NCBI GenBank assembly: GCA_047967505.1
Contig: CM106538.1
DNA: 64,000 nucleotides
Source of the DNA: Dipteris shenzhenensis
Lineage: Eukaryota > Polypodiophyta > Polypodiopsida > Gleicheniales
Reading direction: 5' to 3' (one strand)
Shown one piece after another: positions 55,388 to 64,000 of this stretch. The position numbers were made by a program, and so were the translations under genes. The first letter of the stretch is position 1; each line of letters starts with the position of its first letter. The notes beneath the pieces were generated by a model. That model made no database searches. It was given only the letters and a program-made list of their open reading frames with translations, and was not told the DNA's origin.

Positions 55388-56530
55388 TCATGAACTCTTG
55401 GAATCCACCCTCGTGTTAGTGTCAACAACCACGCACCTGGAAGGTACCAAGCGCTCCATGCTGTCCTTCACCTTCACAAAGACATCCGAGTCCTCGTCGA
55501 CCCACATCTCTATGTCAGACATCCTCACTGTGATTTCTTGGTCAACATATTTGACCATGGTAACACTTGGTGATGTCACCTGGAACAACTCTTCGATTAC
55601 CACATTTGCTTTGGCCTCTCCCTCTGAATCTGAGTCGGATTCCTTCCTTTTGTTTTTCTGATCCGCCTTTTTCTTTCTGCAGTCCTTTGCAAAATGTCTT
55701 GGCATATCACAATAGAAGCACTTCTTCTTGTGCTTCCTCTTGGAAGTCTCCTTGTCATCAGAGTCGTCTTTCTTGGACTTGCCACCGTTAGGCTTGCCCT
55801 TACCTTTGCTAGCGTAATCCTTCACCAGCATCGCCTTGTCGTCTTTGGCGTCGATGTAGAGCTTCTCACGAGCTTCCTCTTGTAGCAGTCATGGACCCAA
55901 CTCAAACGTTAGAGGTTTGGTCCTCTGTCCTGCTGTCACGGTCGTAACAAAGCTCTTGAAACTCCGAGGTAGCCTCCTGAGTACCATCAAGGCCAAATGG
56001 CATGAGTCTATCTTCTGACCAACTGCCGCCAGTTGATCCCTCACCACCTTGACCTTTGTCAAGTGGCTATGTACCGTATCTCCTCCTTCCATATCAAGAT
56101 TATTGAGTTGATGCTGGAGAAGCAAAATTCGGGAGGTGTTGTCTGTCTCGTATAGATCCTTCAGAGTGACCCATGCCTCTTCTGACGTCTCGGCCATCTG
56201 GATATGTCGAAGCACAGAGTCCATCGTAGTCCCAATGATTAATGCCAGGGCATGGGCATCTCTGTCTTCCCAAGCTTCGACCTCCTCTCTGTCTACTGCC
56301 ATGAGTGTCTTCCCTTGCCTGTCCACCATGTCCTACAGCTTCGCCTCCACTCCTGTAGTCAGCTTCCACAACTTCCGAGCCACTAAATGGCTCCGGATTT
56401 CCACCTTCCAGATTGGGTAGTTGGTCCCATCTAGTTTCCTAGATTCTCCAAAGTTAGGGATAGTGAATGAGAGAAAACTGGGGGAGGAGGAAGGGAGAGT
56501 AGGGGCTGAAGAGGCTGTAGCGGTGGACAT
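55388..56530 (-). pseudogene. Copia-type gag (UBN2-like) with intact CCHC knuckle, two stops
   Basis: From the minus ATG 56530 (MSTATASSAPTLPSSSPSF): NFGESRKLDGTNYPIWKVEI is the copia gag start. TAG after VEAKL (near 56333) and TGA after FELGP (near 55890) are each one C-to-T step from CAG and CGA. Between them are EVEAWEDRDAHALALI, AEEAW-like TSEEAWVTLKDLY, LLLQHQLNNLDM and LPRSFKSFVT, the UBN2 capsid region. The knuckle CFYCDMPRHFAKDCR is a perfect C-x2-C-x4-H-x4-C (about 55727-55683), flanked by Lys-rich and acidic Ser/Asp tracts. Gag binds RNA and builds the particle. Confidence 0.88.
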
Positions 56531-56743
56531 CTCTGCTGTTATACCACACAGCAAAGTCAACCAAGCTCAAACTTCAGTAGACCAGAACTCTGAACGCACC
56601 TGACTGAACCTGAGTCACCCTCCTTCGCGCAAGGGCACAATCCTCCAGTTGTGGAAGTCGATTCCCAAGAGCTTCTGAATCAGGGTCGTCCTTCAGCAAG
56701 GTCCCTGCCTTCAGGCTCACACACCTATGAGCCTCCTACTTGG

Positions 56744-56755
56744 GCTCTGATACCA
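56744..56755 (-). other. tRNA-iMet primer binding site of the LTR-gag-LTR element
   Basis: Minus strand TGGTATCAGAGC directly after the 5' LTR end (TTTCTAACA). Confidence 0.92.
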
Positions 56756-57673
56756 TGTTAGAAATTACCCAACAGAGGGTACGCGCAGTGGAAGACTGAT
56801 AGTAATGTCCAAGAGCTCACACAGTGTGCATGTGGGGTGTGGAATGACAAACTTCTTAACTTATGTGCATAGATGTGCAAGCCAGTAAATAGACAATGCT
56901 CAAAGACAAATATAGAAGCAACACTTCATATTTTTGTCCGTCCAGAAACTAGGACAGGATACAATACCAAAAGGTCCTTCTATTACAAGCGTGACGCTTT
57001 TAGATCTCTGAGCCCGTGTGCTCCACCTCGAGCGTATGTAGACTCTCTATGTAGATCCCTTCCACCTTGCTGTCTGGAAGCCAGCCTAGGTGGGCTGCCA
57101 CTCTAGCTCAGTCTGCAGCTTCTCCTGGGTCACCTTGTCCTCCTGAATGTAGGCCTAAGGCTCCCCCTTTGCTGCTCCTGTATGCTGTCCTGAGGGCTGC
57201 TCCAAGGAATGATCAAAGAGGGCATGGAAGCCCTCCTTTTATAGGGCACAAGGCCCCCTTGAATGGACTGACCAGCCAGCCTCATCCTGGCCGACCAGAC
57301 TGGCCGACCAGTCTGCTTGCTGGCCGACCTGGTTGGCTGTCCAACCCTTTATACGGGCCTTTGGCAGTCCCTTTTGGGCTGCTTCCTTTGCCCATTCCCG
57401 TGCCTATTGCAGGCCTGTTTGCAGGCCTTATGCCTGCCCATATACCCCCGCCATGCAGCCGTACAGTTGCGCCACCTGTCCGCCACTATTCGGGGCCTGT
57501 TCCAGCCCGTGCAGACAGCGCTTGAGGCGCCTTTGACAGGCTGATGTGCTGTCCTTTCCCTGTGAGGTGTTGCCCATGTGGCAGCCCCCTCCCTTATCTT
57601 TTCTGCTTAGGTTCACCCCCCCCTTGCTCTCCTCATATGGGAGCTTACAGATGGGGAGGTGACCATTCCAACA
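56756..57673 (-). repeat. 5' LTR of the LTR-gag-LTR element, 918 bp
   Basis: Minus strand begins TGTTGGAATGGTCACC and ends TTTCTAACA. Carries the extra block of about 130 bp with TTTTATAGGGCAC and repeated GACCAGMC words missing from the other LTR. Confidence 0.92.
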
Positions 57674-57733
57674 TACCATGTGTAAGCCTGCTCTCTGCTA
57701 GTCATATGGAAGACTCTAGTGCCAACGTCGGTA

Positions 57734-57734
<1 letters not shown>

Positions 57735-57780
<46 letters not shown>
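57735..57780. repeat. (GA)23 tract next to the exon 5 acceptor
   Basis: Pure GA repeat in the sense strand. It ends 22 bases before the first base of exon 5. Confidence 0.95.
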
Positions 57781-57782
<2 letters not shown>

Positions 57783-57802
57783 AATGTATGGTTTGTGTAT
57801 AG

Positions 57803-57937
57803 GAAGTTGGCGTGGATTGGATCATCCATCTTGACACAGATGAGTTGCTTCATCCTGCTGGTGCTGGTGAATACTCTTTAAGGCGGTTATTGGCAGATGT
57901 TGAAAATGATGTGGACATGGTAGTCTTCCCAAACTAC
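57803..57937 (+). CDS. KOB1: KOBITO1/ELD1/ABI8-like protein, exon 5 with DxD motif
   Basis: Forty-five codons, phase 0: [18 protein letters not shown], then [17 protein letters not shown] and MVVFPNY. LDTDE is the DxD-type motif by which GT-A glycosyltransferases bind metal and nucleotide sugar. The acceptor GTGTATAG|GAAGTT is poor in pyrimidines because only 21 bases separate it from a GA tract. The donor TAC|GTAAGT is consensus. Exons 4 and 5 join as MAR-EVGVDW, colinear with family members. Intron 4 is 14,041 bp. Confidence 0.95.
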
Positions 57938-58025
57938 GTAAGTGAATTGTAAATACCTCTTTCCTATCACAATTATTGTCACATCATGCCTTTTTTAGAT
58001 TGAGGCTTTCATTTGAAAATTGCAG

Positions 58026-58070
58026 GAGAGTGCAATCGAGCGAGACGACATAAGCGATCCTTTTAGTGAG
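58026..58070 (+). CDS. KOB1: KOBITO1/ELD1/ABI8-like protein, exon 6
   Basis: Fifteen codons, ESAIERDDISDPFSE, phase 0. The acceptor AAAATTGCAG|GAGAGT follows a short 88-bp intron 5 (57938-58025) and the donor GAG|GTGAGC is good. The family continues with a VSMFKKN-like block that I could not find in the remaining 5.9 kb, so the next exon lies beyond 64,000 and intron 6 is at least 5,930 bp. About half of the protein, including the C-terminal part, is therefore outside the window. Confidence 0.93.
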
Positions 58071-59089
58071 GTGAGCAATGTGGAGTTGCATATAATATAT
58101 TGGGAATATGCAATGACCTTCTATATCATGCTGTTACTTGTTTTTACAGTATTTCAAGCTTTAAATTTTGGGACTGTGTGTCTTGGTTAAGTGGATAATA
58201 CTTATTATTCTAAATTTTTTGGTGATACTGTTGATACTTTAAAACTGCTTAAGACATCTGTTTTTGACTTGAGGCAAAATATATGAAGGTAACCAAATTG
58301 TTGCAGGTTTGTTGTCACTCATGTCTCACAAGAACAAAGAAACCTTTATAGTAATGGGCAGTGGCTTATGGAAAGTATTTAGCTGAAATAACTAGCCACT
58401 TACAGGATGCTACACTGGGTTCTTGGCTCACTTCTTGTGAGAATGTGCAAGCTGCCACGAGTAGGGGATAGCTCTATCTATAATACAATAGAAGATGCCT
58501 GTACAGACACTTGTAGATTGAAATAGCCTGCAATGCCTCACATATTTTGATCTGTAAACTGAGCCTCCATCCCCCTCATCACCTTTGGAGAGGCACGTAT
58601 GGGGGTGCTTGTAGGGTCACATCACTTACAGATAGGATGATTCAATATGAAAGAGCTAGTTGTAAAATACTCCATAACCTCTTATGGGCTCGAGTTGAAT
58701 AGGCTTTCTCGATCTTAGTCTGTCTCCCTGCTGCATCCACATGGCCCCTGCTTGAGTGGAAGGAGTACTTTGCTTGGAGGCCTCAATGGTGTGAAGCTCT
58801 ATTTCCAGCGACCTGCTCATGCTAATCCACCAACCACGGGGTTGCCGCTCTATAAAGCGCTCAATGGAGGCCAAGCTGCGTGGGAGAGCTTGCTCATGTT
58901 TAGAGGTCTTGATGGTGATGAGGAGCTTTCTCTTGACAAGCCGTGTGAGTCTTAAAGTGGCGTTGGCGGTGGTATTGTTGGATCCGAGTCACACCCCTTG
59001 CATCAGAGGCATTTGAGGAATATATAGACGCCTCGTATAGTGAGATGCATCCCCAAAAAAAATCCTTAAAAAAACAATTAAGAGAGTGT
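58071..59089 (+). other. Start of KOB1-like intron 6, no recognised element
   Basis: About 1 kb of mostly unique-looking sequence. Small open frames on both strands without homology. Confidence 0.45.
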
Positions 59090-59337
59090 GTGTGTGTGTG
59101 TGTGTGGATTTGTATGTTTGAGATCATACTTTTATACTATGGTCGACACCCACTGTTGGGCGCTGATGACGTCAGTGGGGATGTCATAGTAGCTAGTCCC
59201 TACTATGCATGATGGAGTTTATGGTTTTCAATCTTATGAGTGACTATCGTGAGATTGAAATTGCACTATGTTGTGTTTTTAGAGGATGAGTTTGGGAATG
59301 TTCCTGGATTCATCTAGGTATGTGTGTGTGTGAACAC

Positions 59338-59404
<67 letters not shown>

Positions 59405-59410
59405 TTTTCA
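59090..59410. repeat. Second copy of the dispersed repeat with (GT)n, (TA)n and T tracts
   Basis: 59140-59320 matches 41430-41575 (CAGTGGGGATG, CTAGTCCCTACTATGC, AGAGGATGAGTTTG). It is flanked by (GT)n at about 59083-59106 and by (TG)n(TA)n at 59337-59396 followed by a T run to 59410. Confidence 0.75.
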
Positions 59411-61009
59411 TTTTCCTTTCTTTGGGTGATCTTTCTTACATGCTTTTTGACTAGCAATCATGTCCCTTAGGTGTTGCAAGAGGTCATCTCCCTTAGAAGG
59501 AACAAAGTTTTTAGGGTATCCTGTAAATAAGAGTCGTATAAATTATCAGTGATCAGCTCTCATTATATCGTGTATAGTTGTTCATACTTTGACTGTTGAA
59601 TCTTTGTCATCTATGATGCTCATTGTTTGATATCATTACACATCTTATCATCCACAATGTGACTCATGCCCATAAGAGGTCATATGTTTAATGTATGATT
59701 TCATTTGTATGCAGCTGATATGTTTTATATGAATTTTAGATTGTTGAAATTTCCTCCAACAAAGTAGTAGACTAGTAGGCGCTACGGAGCCTGTGCTGCA
59801 GCCACTTGTGTGCATAATTGCTCAAGAGACTCCGCGGGTCTTTAGAAACACAGTATAGCTGCTTATGCTTGGGCACCGATGACGACATAAGTGTTGCTTT
59901 GCTTGCTACGTATGTCTTCCTTTTGTTTTCAAAAAGTTTTGTTACCTCTTTTTTCTTCTCTTTCATTTTCTCTTTTATTTTCTGTGTAGATTTTTGGACT
60001 TTAGAACAACAAAAAATCTACATTTGTATGATTGGATATATTCTAGTCTTACAAAGGTATAATTGCTCAAGATACCATGAAACAGTTGTAGGAGAGGAAG
60101 CCCTCAACGGGAAAATTTTACCCTCGCAACACAAGTGGCTAGGAGCACAGATGCACTCTCAATAGATTGACTTTGGCAGTTACAAAAGAAAGGCATGAGA
60201 TATGGCATTGCAGCTAAGTAGGTTCTAGGGCCAAGGCACCAAAAAGGGTGCATGAGAGGCTGTCCTAGAGAAAGTGTTAATCTGGAGTCCAAGGGCAAGG
60301 AATTCGTATTGGGAGGAATTGCCAGGCTTGAAGACACTCCATGGGAGCATGAGAAGAGTCCAAGGGGGGGCAGGGGGCGGGGGTAGGGGGAGGTAGAGGG
60401 ATATGGGTAGGGGGAGAGGAATTAGGGGGAATGAGGCAAATGAACTGGAAAAGGCTACGAAAAGGGAAGGGGGGAGGAGGAGAGGGGGATGAGGATGAAG
60501 ATGCAGCTCAGAGGAGGCAAAATTGGTGATAGGGGGGGATGAGGATTAGGGGTGGGGGGACAACAGTAGGAGGGACTAGGCCGTTATCATAAGGCATGGT
60601 TAGGGGAAACCTGGGATTGAGGGAAAGAGGTGTCCCTTAAGCCTGCTTTGCAACGTGCATTTCGATTAGCATATTTCCCTTTTATCTTTCTATAACTTGT
60701 GTCTAGCCCTCTACCATTGTGTTGTTGCTAGGCACCTCAACAATGAGAGAGGGCACATGGGTGTGTGTGTGTGTGTGTTGGGGTGGGAGGTGGGGCCAAT
60801 GGTTTTGGGTTCTTCCTATCCACATCCTTATTCGAATGACGGCGAGCTGAAAAATGGCAAGAGGATTTGGCCAAGTGGCCAATGTTTGCATCTAAGGCAC
60901 TGTCCATGTATTTGTGTCGCCTCCACCTTCTGGTCAAGCACACCAATCTCTAGAAGACTGTTTTGGGAGCGTGCTAGGGCTGAAACCACCACAGGCATCT
61001 TCGATACCC
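59411..61009. other. Intron 6 filler including a G-rich stretch
   Basis: No coding trace. 60364-60580 is strongly G-rich on the sense strand (GGGGGGGGCAGGGGGCGGGG and many AGGGGGA words), and a (TG)n run with GGGGTGGGAGG follows at 60762-60795. Confidence 0.5.
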
Positions 61010-62626
61010 AGGGTCTCCAAGGCCATGTTGAAGTGAGTGCCAACAGAAGTGGGAAAACATGGCATCAAGAAATGAAGGATGTGGTGTGTCATCTCCATGG
61101 CCCGATCTTCACGATTACACCAGCCATGCAGTCTCGTTTGAACAGAGGGTATGCCACACTAGCGAGACTCGTACGTCAGTTTTTGGTTGCATTTCAGAAC
61201 CCTAATACCAAGTCTCTTCTATTTGATTTGCTCGTTGGTTCAGCTCAGACGTACGTCAGTCACTTTTGAGGGACAGACCTATCGGAGACAGAGTGGTCCC
61301 ATATAGAGAGACTTTAAGTTTTTGATGATCCACAGCAAGCCAACTGTCCCAAATCAGATCATACTAGCAAAGTTTGGGGCTACCCCTCTATAGCTCGATG
61401 CAATCTTCCAGGTGGTCACTAATCTCCGTAGTCAGGGAATTTGGTACCACGACAACCGGACGGCACAGATTGCCATGGCTAGCCGTAACTTTATCAATGG
61501 CACTAGAGTAGAGGGTGATCCAAGGGTGGGGACCACAGATGGACAGATTACCATTGGAGGTGAACCAAGTCATCAAAGAGGATTTCTTGCAGCTCCACAT
61601 ATACAAGCTTGGTTAGTACCTATTGCGCTTTCGGTTAAACTCAACTTTTCTTAGAGTAGTTGTTTACCAAACCGCTTGGGTACACCCAGATTCATCTCCC
61701 ACATGCACTGACGATCTCGATTGATCAATTTTGGATATCTTCACACAGACTACGGGTTGAGACAAGACGTGATGAGGGCATCCCACATGAGAGATGGATC
61801 TGTACTCTTATGTGATATGTCAGAGACCGAGACAAATGATCACTTTGCACTTAAAGTCCCTGTGCACTACAAGATCCATGGACAACATCATTGTATACTC
61901 AGTAGCGATCTTTCCCCACTCAAAAAGTTCCTAGCACATCCTAATCAGCTATGTGTGGCCACTTTCCTTCTTGAGGCCTAAAGACACAGAGATCGGCTCA
62001 TACGAGCCTAGAGAAGAGAACATGAGGGGCTGACGGTCACAACACAATCATGGATTTTCTCTCCAGTGACCCAAGCCGAGGACACGAGGGGACTAGAGAT
62101 AGCAGAGAGCTAGAGTGCATGACCCAACATTCCCGATCCCAGGTGGACACCCACAAGAGCACTGCAACATATCCTCTCTTTTTGATGTGGGGAGATAGAC
62201 CACTAGAGTGACGATAGCACTTGCTAGACGGCGGGCCACCGCATAGAGACCACAAAGGAGGAGGAAGGGACCTGGACAAGCCGAGCATCAACAATGATTC
62301 ATCGCTAGTTTTCTCCTCGATGCCAGCCCTGATCAGATCCAGAGCCACTATTAGATGAGCTCCTCTTGTCTCTCCTCAACCTTCCAGTGGGGTTGGTCCC
62401 ATAGACAGGATACATAGCTCCAATCATATGGACGGATAGCTTACCAATGGTAGATGAACAAGGGCTCCCCCTCATTGTTTTCCCCTTTGTGGCTTTTTCC
62501 CTCCCTCGCAACGACCGATGTATGTATTTTTTGGGCATAGATGCCCATTTATCGGCCCCCCCTAGCTCTCATTTGTATTTGGTTCTTTTTAGTTTCAAAG
62601 ACCCTTTAGCCTTTCGTAGACATTAA

Positions 62627-62660
<34 letters not shown>
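61010..62660 (+). mobile_element. LINE family 1-related copy 3, 5'-truncated, diverged
   Basis: From about 61085 the plus strand reads GPIFTITPAMQSRLNRGYAT, NPNTKSLLFDLLVGSA, DLSETEWSHIE, parallel to ORF2 of copies 1 and 2 after the YADD box. Near 61790-61870 CDMSETETNDHFALKVP is the degenerate zinc knuckle (one Cys lost). The 3' UTR ends CTTTCGTAGACATTAATTTT before a (CT)n tail at 62632-62662. A short second end, CATTTCATAGACATTAA plus (CT)n at 62687-62722, follows. Many stops; older than copies 1 and 2. Confidence 0.8.
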
Positions 62661-62665
<5 letters not shown>

Positions 62666-62681
62666 GCATTTCATAGACATT

Positions 62682-62722
<41 letters not shown>
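62632..62722. repeat. Two (CT)n tracts, duplicated LINE tails
   Basis: Tracts at 62632-62662 and 62687-62722 separated by CCAGCATTTCATAGACATTAA. Confidence 0.9.
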
Positions 62723-62726
<4 letters not shown>

Positions 62727-63102
62727 GACATGCACGATGGAGGTTCAGCTCATCACAGCTCTGGCGGAGGGGATCGCCCGAACAGAGGCGTCACTCTCAA
62801 CATGGCCCACCGGATACAGAGATCATGGAGTCCGCGCCCCCCAACACAGAGAGACGACCCGGCAGACATAGAGACGAGATATTTTTGCAGCTCACAGAAG
62901 AGCCACCATGGAATCTGGGTATGTATTTCGACTCTGAGATTGAGTACTAGTTTTGTCTGTTGAGCTTTGAGTTTTAGTTTAGTATAGTACTCAGCAAAGG
63001 GCCTTAGTGAGCCCTCTGCGTCAGCCCATAGTGGCTTGTATGAGTTACTCAGCGATTGTAGCTTATCTCACAAGCTCGTGAGGCCTCCCGAAGACGGTAT
63101 TA

Positions 63103-63133
<31 letters not shown>
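62723..63133 (+). mobile_element. 5'-truncated LINE fragment D (family 1-related)
   Basis: Plus-strand counterpart of fragment B: GGCTTGTATGAGTTACTC at about 63040, GCCCATAGTGG before it, GAGGCCTCCCGAAGACGGTATTAC after it, then a (CT)n tail at 63101-63133. The start lies directly at the preceding CT tract. Confidence 0.7.
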
Positions 63134-63139
<6 letters not shown>

Positions 63140-64000
63140 TAGATTCAGAGATGCCTAGGCACGTCTAGCTGCCCTCAGGAGGAGAGGGACACTCAGAGAC
63201 CACCCACAGATTTCCATGGACGAGGATCTGACTCAGATACAGGTTGAGGAGCGCAAGGCGCTCATGCCTCAGAGAGATGCAGCACGAGCTCAGGGCAAGT
63301 GGGCAGTGATCAGGGATGGCAGACTCATCACAGGCACCTTGAGGCGTGCTCCCACAGTGCTTAGAGATGGCAGACCAGCAGATATAGCCCCACCTGCACC
63401 TCCTGCTCCGACCGCTTGACGGGACAGGGCCCATGGGACACACCACCCGTCAGATAGTCTACGCATCGCTGTATGGAACTGCAATGGTTCTTTTACAGCA
63501 CAGCCAGGCAATCTACGGGGGGCATTCTTTGGGAGAGATATTTTTCACGGAGACACACGAGAGTCCAGAGAGACCTTTGCCACGAGTGATAGGGTATACA
63601 TGGAGATCTGCTTTCAGGCAGCACACTCGGACATTTGGAGTGAGAGGATCTGGAGGAGTGGCCATTTTGTACAGAGAGCATCTCGATCGGATCATCACAG
63701 TGGAGAGAGCGGATTCACATGCCCGATTCTTGTGGGTACGCATCCGCCGCAGAGCCCCTCAGCGAGATCTTTTTATTGCAGTTTGCTACTTCCCCCCGGC
63801 GCAGTCGATCTATTCTTCCACTGGACCAGGCCAGTCCATATTTGAGGATCTCTCAGCGGACATTGCAGATTTTTCACATCGCGGAGAAGTAGATAGCCTC
63901 TGTCGGACTTCATCAGACTGCACAGTACAGCCCACAGATCAGGGACGTCAGTTACTGGAGCTCCTCACCTCGCACGATATGGTCATTTATAACGGCTTGT
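63134..64000 (+). mobile_element. LINE family 1-related copy 4, 5'-truncated in ORF1, runs off the window
   Basis: Begins inside ORF1 directly after a CT tail: RFRDA-stop-ARLAALRRRG, HPQISMDEDLTQIQVEER, WAVIRDGRLITG. The TAG at about 63155 stands where copies 1 and 2 have CAG. ORF1 ends at 63417-63419. ORF2 follows (SLRIAVWNCNGS, ETHESPERPLPRV, VRGSGGVAILYRE, DLFIAVCYFPP, DMVIYNGL) with frameshifts near 63530 and 63800. It is a diverged relative of copies 1 and 2 and continues beyond 64,000. Confidence 0.85.

Larger units (their letters stand above)
54210..57673 (-). mobile_element. LTR-gag-LTR retrotransposon (TR-GAG type, copia-like), minus strand
   Basis: Complete boundaries: left LTR 54210-54996 and right LTR 56756-57673, both TGTTAGAAA..ATTCCAACA on the plus strand, with TACCA outside each end (54205-54209, 57674-57678). 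The minus-strand order is 5' LTR, tRNA-iMet PBS (56755-56744), gag, an uncharacterised region, purine tract (55006-54997) and 3' LTR. There is no RT, RNase H or integrase, so it needs a partner element. Elements of this layout are known in plants as TR-GAG. Confidence 0.9.

Overview
The window is nuclear DNA of a land plant with a large, repeat-choked genome. The evidence is two plant housekeeping genes, classical GT/AG introns, plant-type Ty1/copia, Ty3/gypsy, CACTA and LINE elements, and introns of 22 kb and 14 kb built from nested retrotransposons. Such introns suggest a gymnosperm, fern or lycophyte rather than a compact flowering-plant genome, but nothing here fixes the clade.

There are two real host genes. 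At the left edge (1-71, minus) are the first 23 codons of a Rab GDP-dissociation inhibitor (GDI). From 20,303 to beyond the right edge (plus) lies a homologue of Arabidopsis KOBITO1/ELD1/ABI8, a GT92/DUF23-type glycosyltransferase-like membrane protein. Six of its exons can be placed exactly: 20303-20632, 42947-43096, 43461-43513, 43653-43761, 57803-57937 and 58026-58070. They give 274 in-frame codons. The remaining exons are not seen before 64,000. The gene therefore covers more than 43.6 kb of the window with only 822 nt of coding sequence.

Layout. 1-20.3 kb: divergent intergenic region holding a PIF/Harbinger-type MITE (316-716, TTA target duplication), a decayed CACTA Tnp2 transposase, local tandem duplications, a decayed Ty3/gypsy element with an extra 3' coiled-coil ORF (about 8.75-17.6 kb) and a 75-bp tandem repeat. 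20.6-42.9 kb (intron 1): a copia-like LTR relic, tandem LTR/PBS units, a minus-strand gypsy element with a 182-bp satellite array inside gag and a 5' LTR with PBS, a minus-strand plant LINE, a nearly complete plus-strand LINE of a second family, and long microsatellites. 43.8-57.8 kb (intron 4): 5'-truncated LINEs, a solo LTR with target duplication GGCCT, a second nearly complete LINE copy (minus), a G-rich minisatellite with higher-order structure, and an LTR-gag-LTR element (54210-57673, target duplication TACCA). 58.1-64 kb (intron 6): more LINE copies of the same family, the last running off the edge.

How it fits together: no operon-like or cooperative gene system is present. The biology is one essential-type gene that must be transcribed and spliced through tens of kilobases of dead retroelements. 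The LINE family with CT/CTTT-repeat tails is the dominant builder of introns 1, 4 and 6. Many in-frame stops in the elements are one C-to-T change away from CAG, CAA or CGA, as expected from deamination of methylated cytosines. I found no undescribed system that I can defend. The best leads are the LINE family (animal-L1-like ORF1, microsatellite tails, shared TAG stops), the satellite array in gag, the exon-2 relic and the GA tract beside the exon 5 acceptor.
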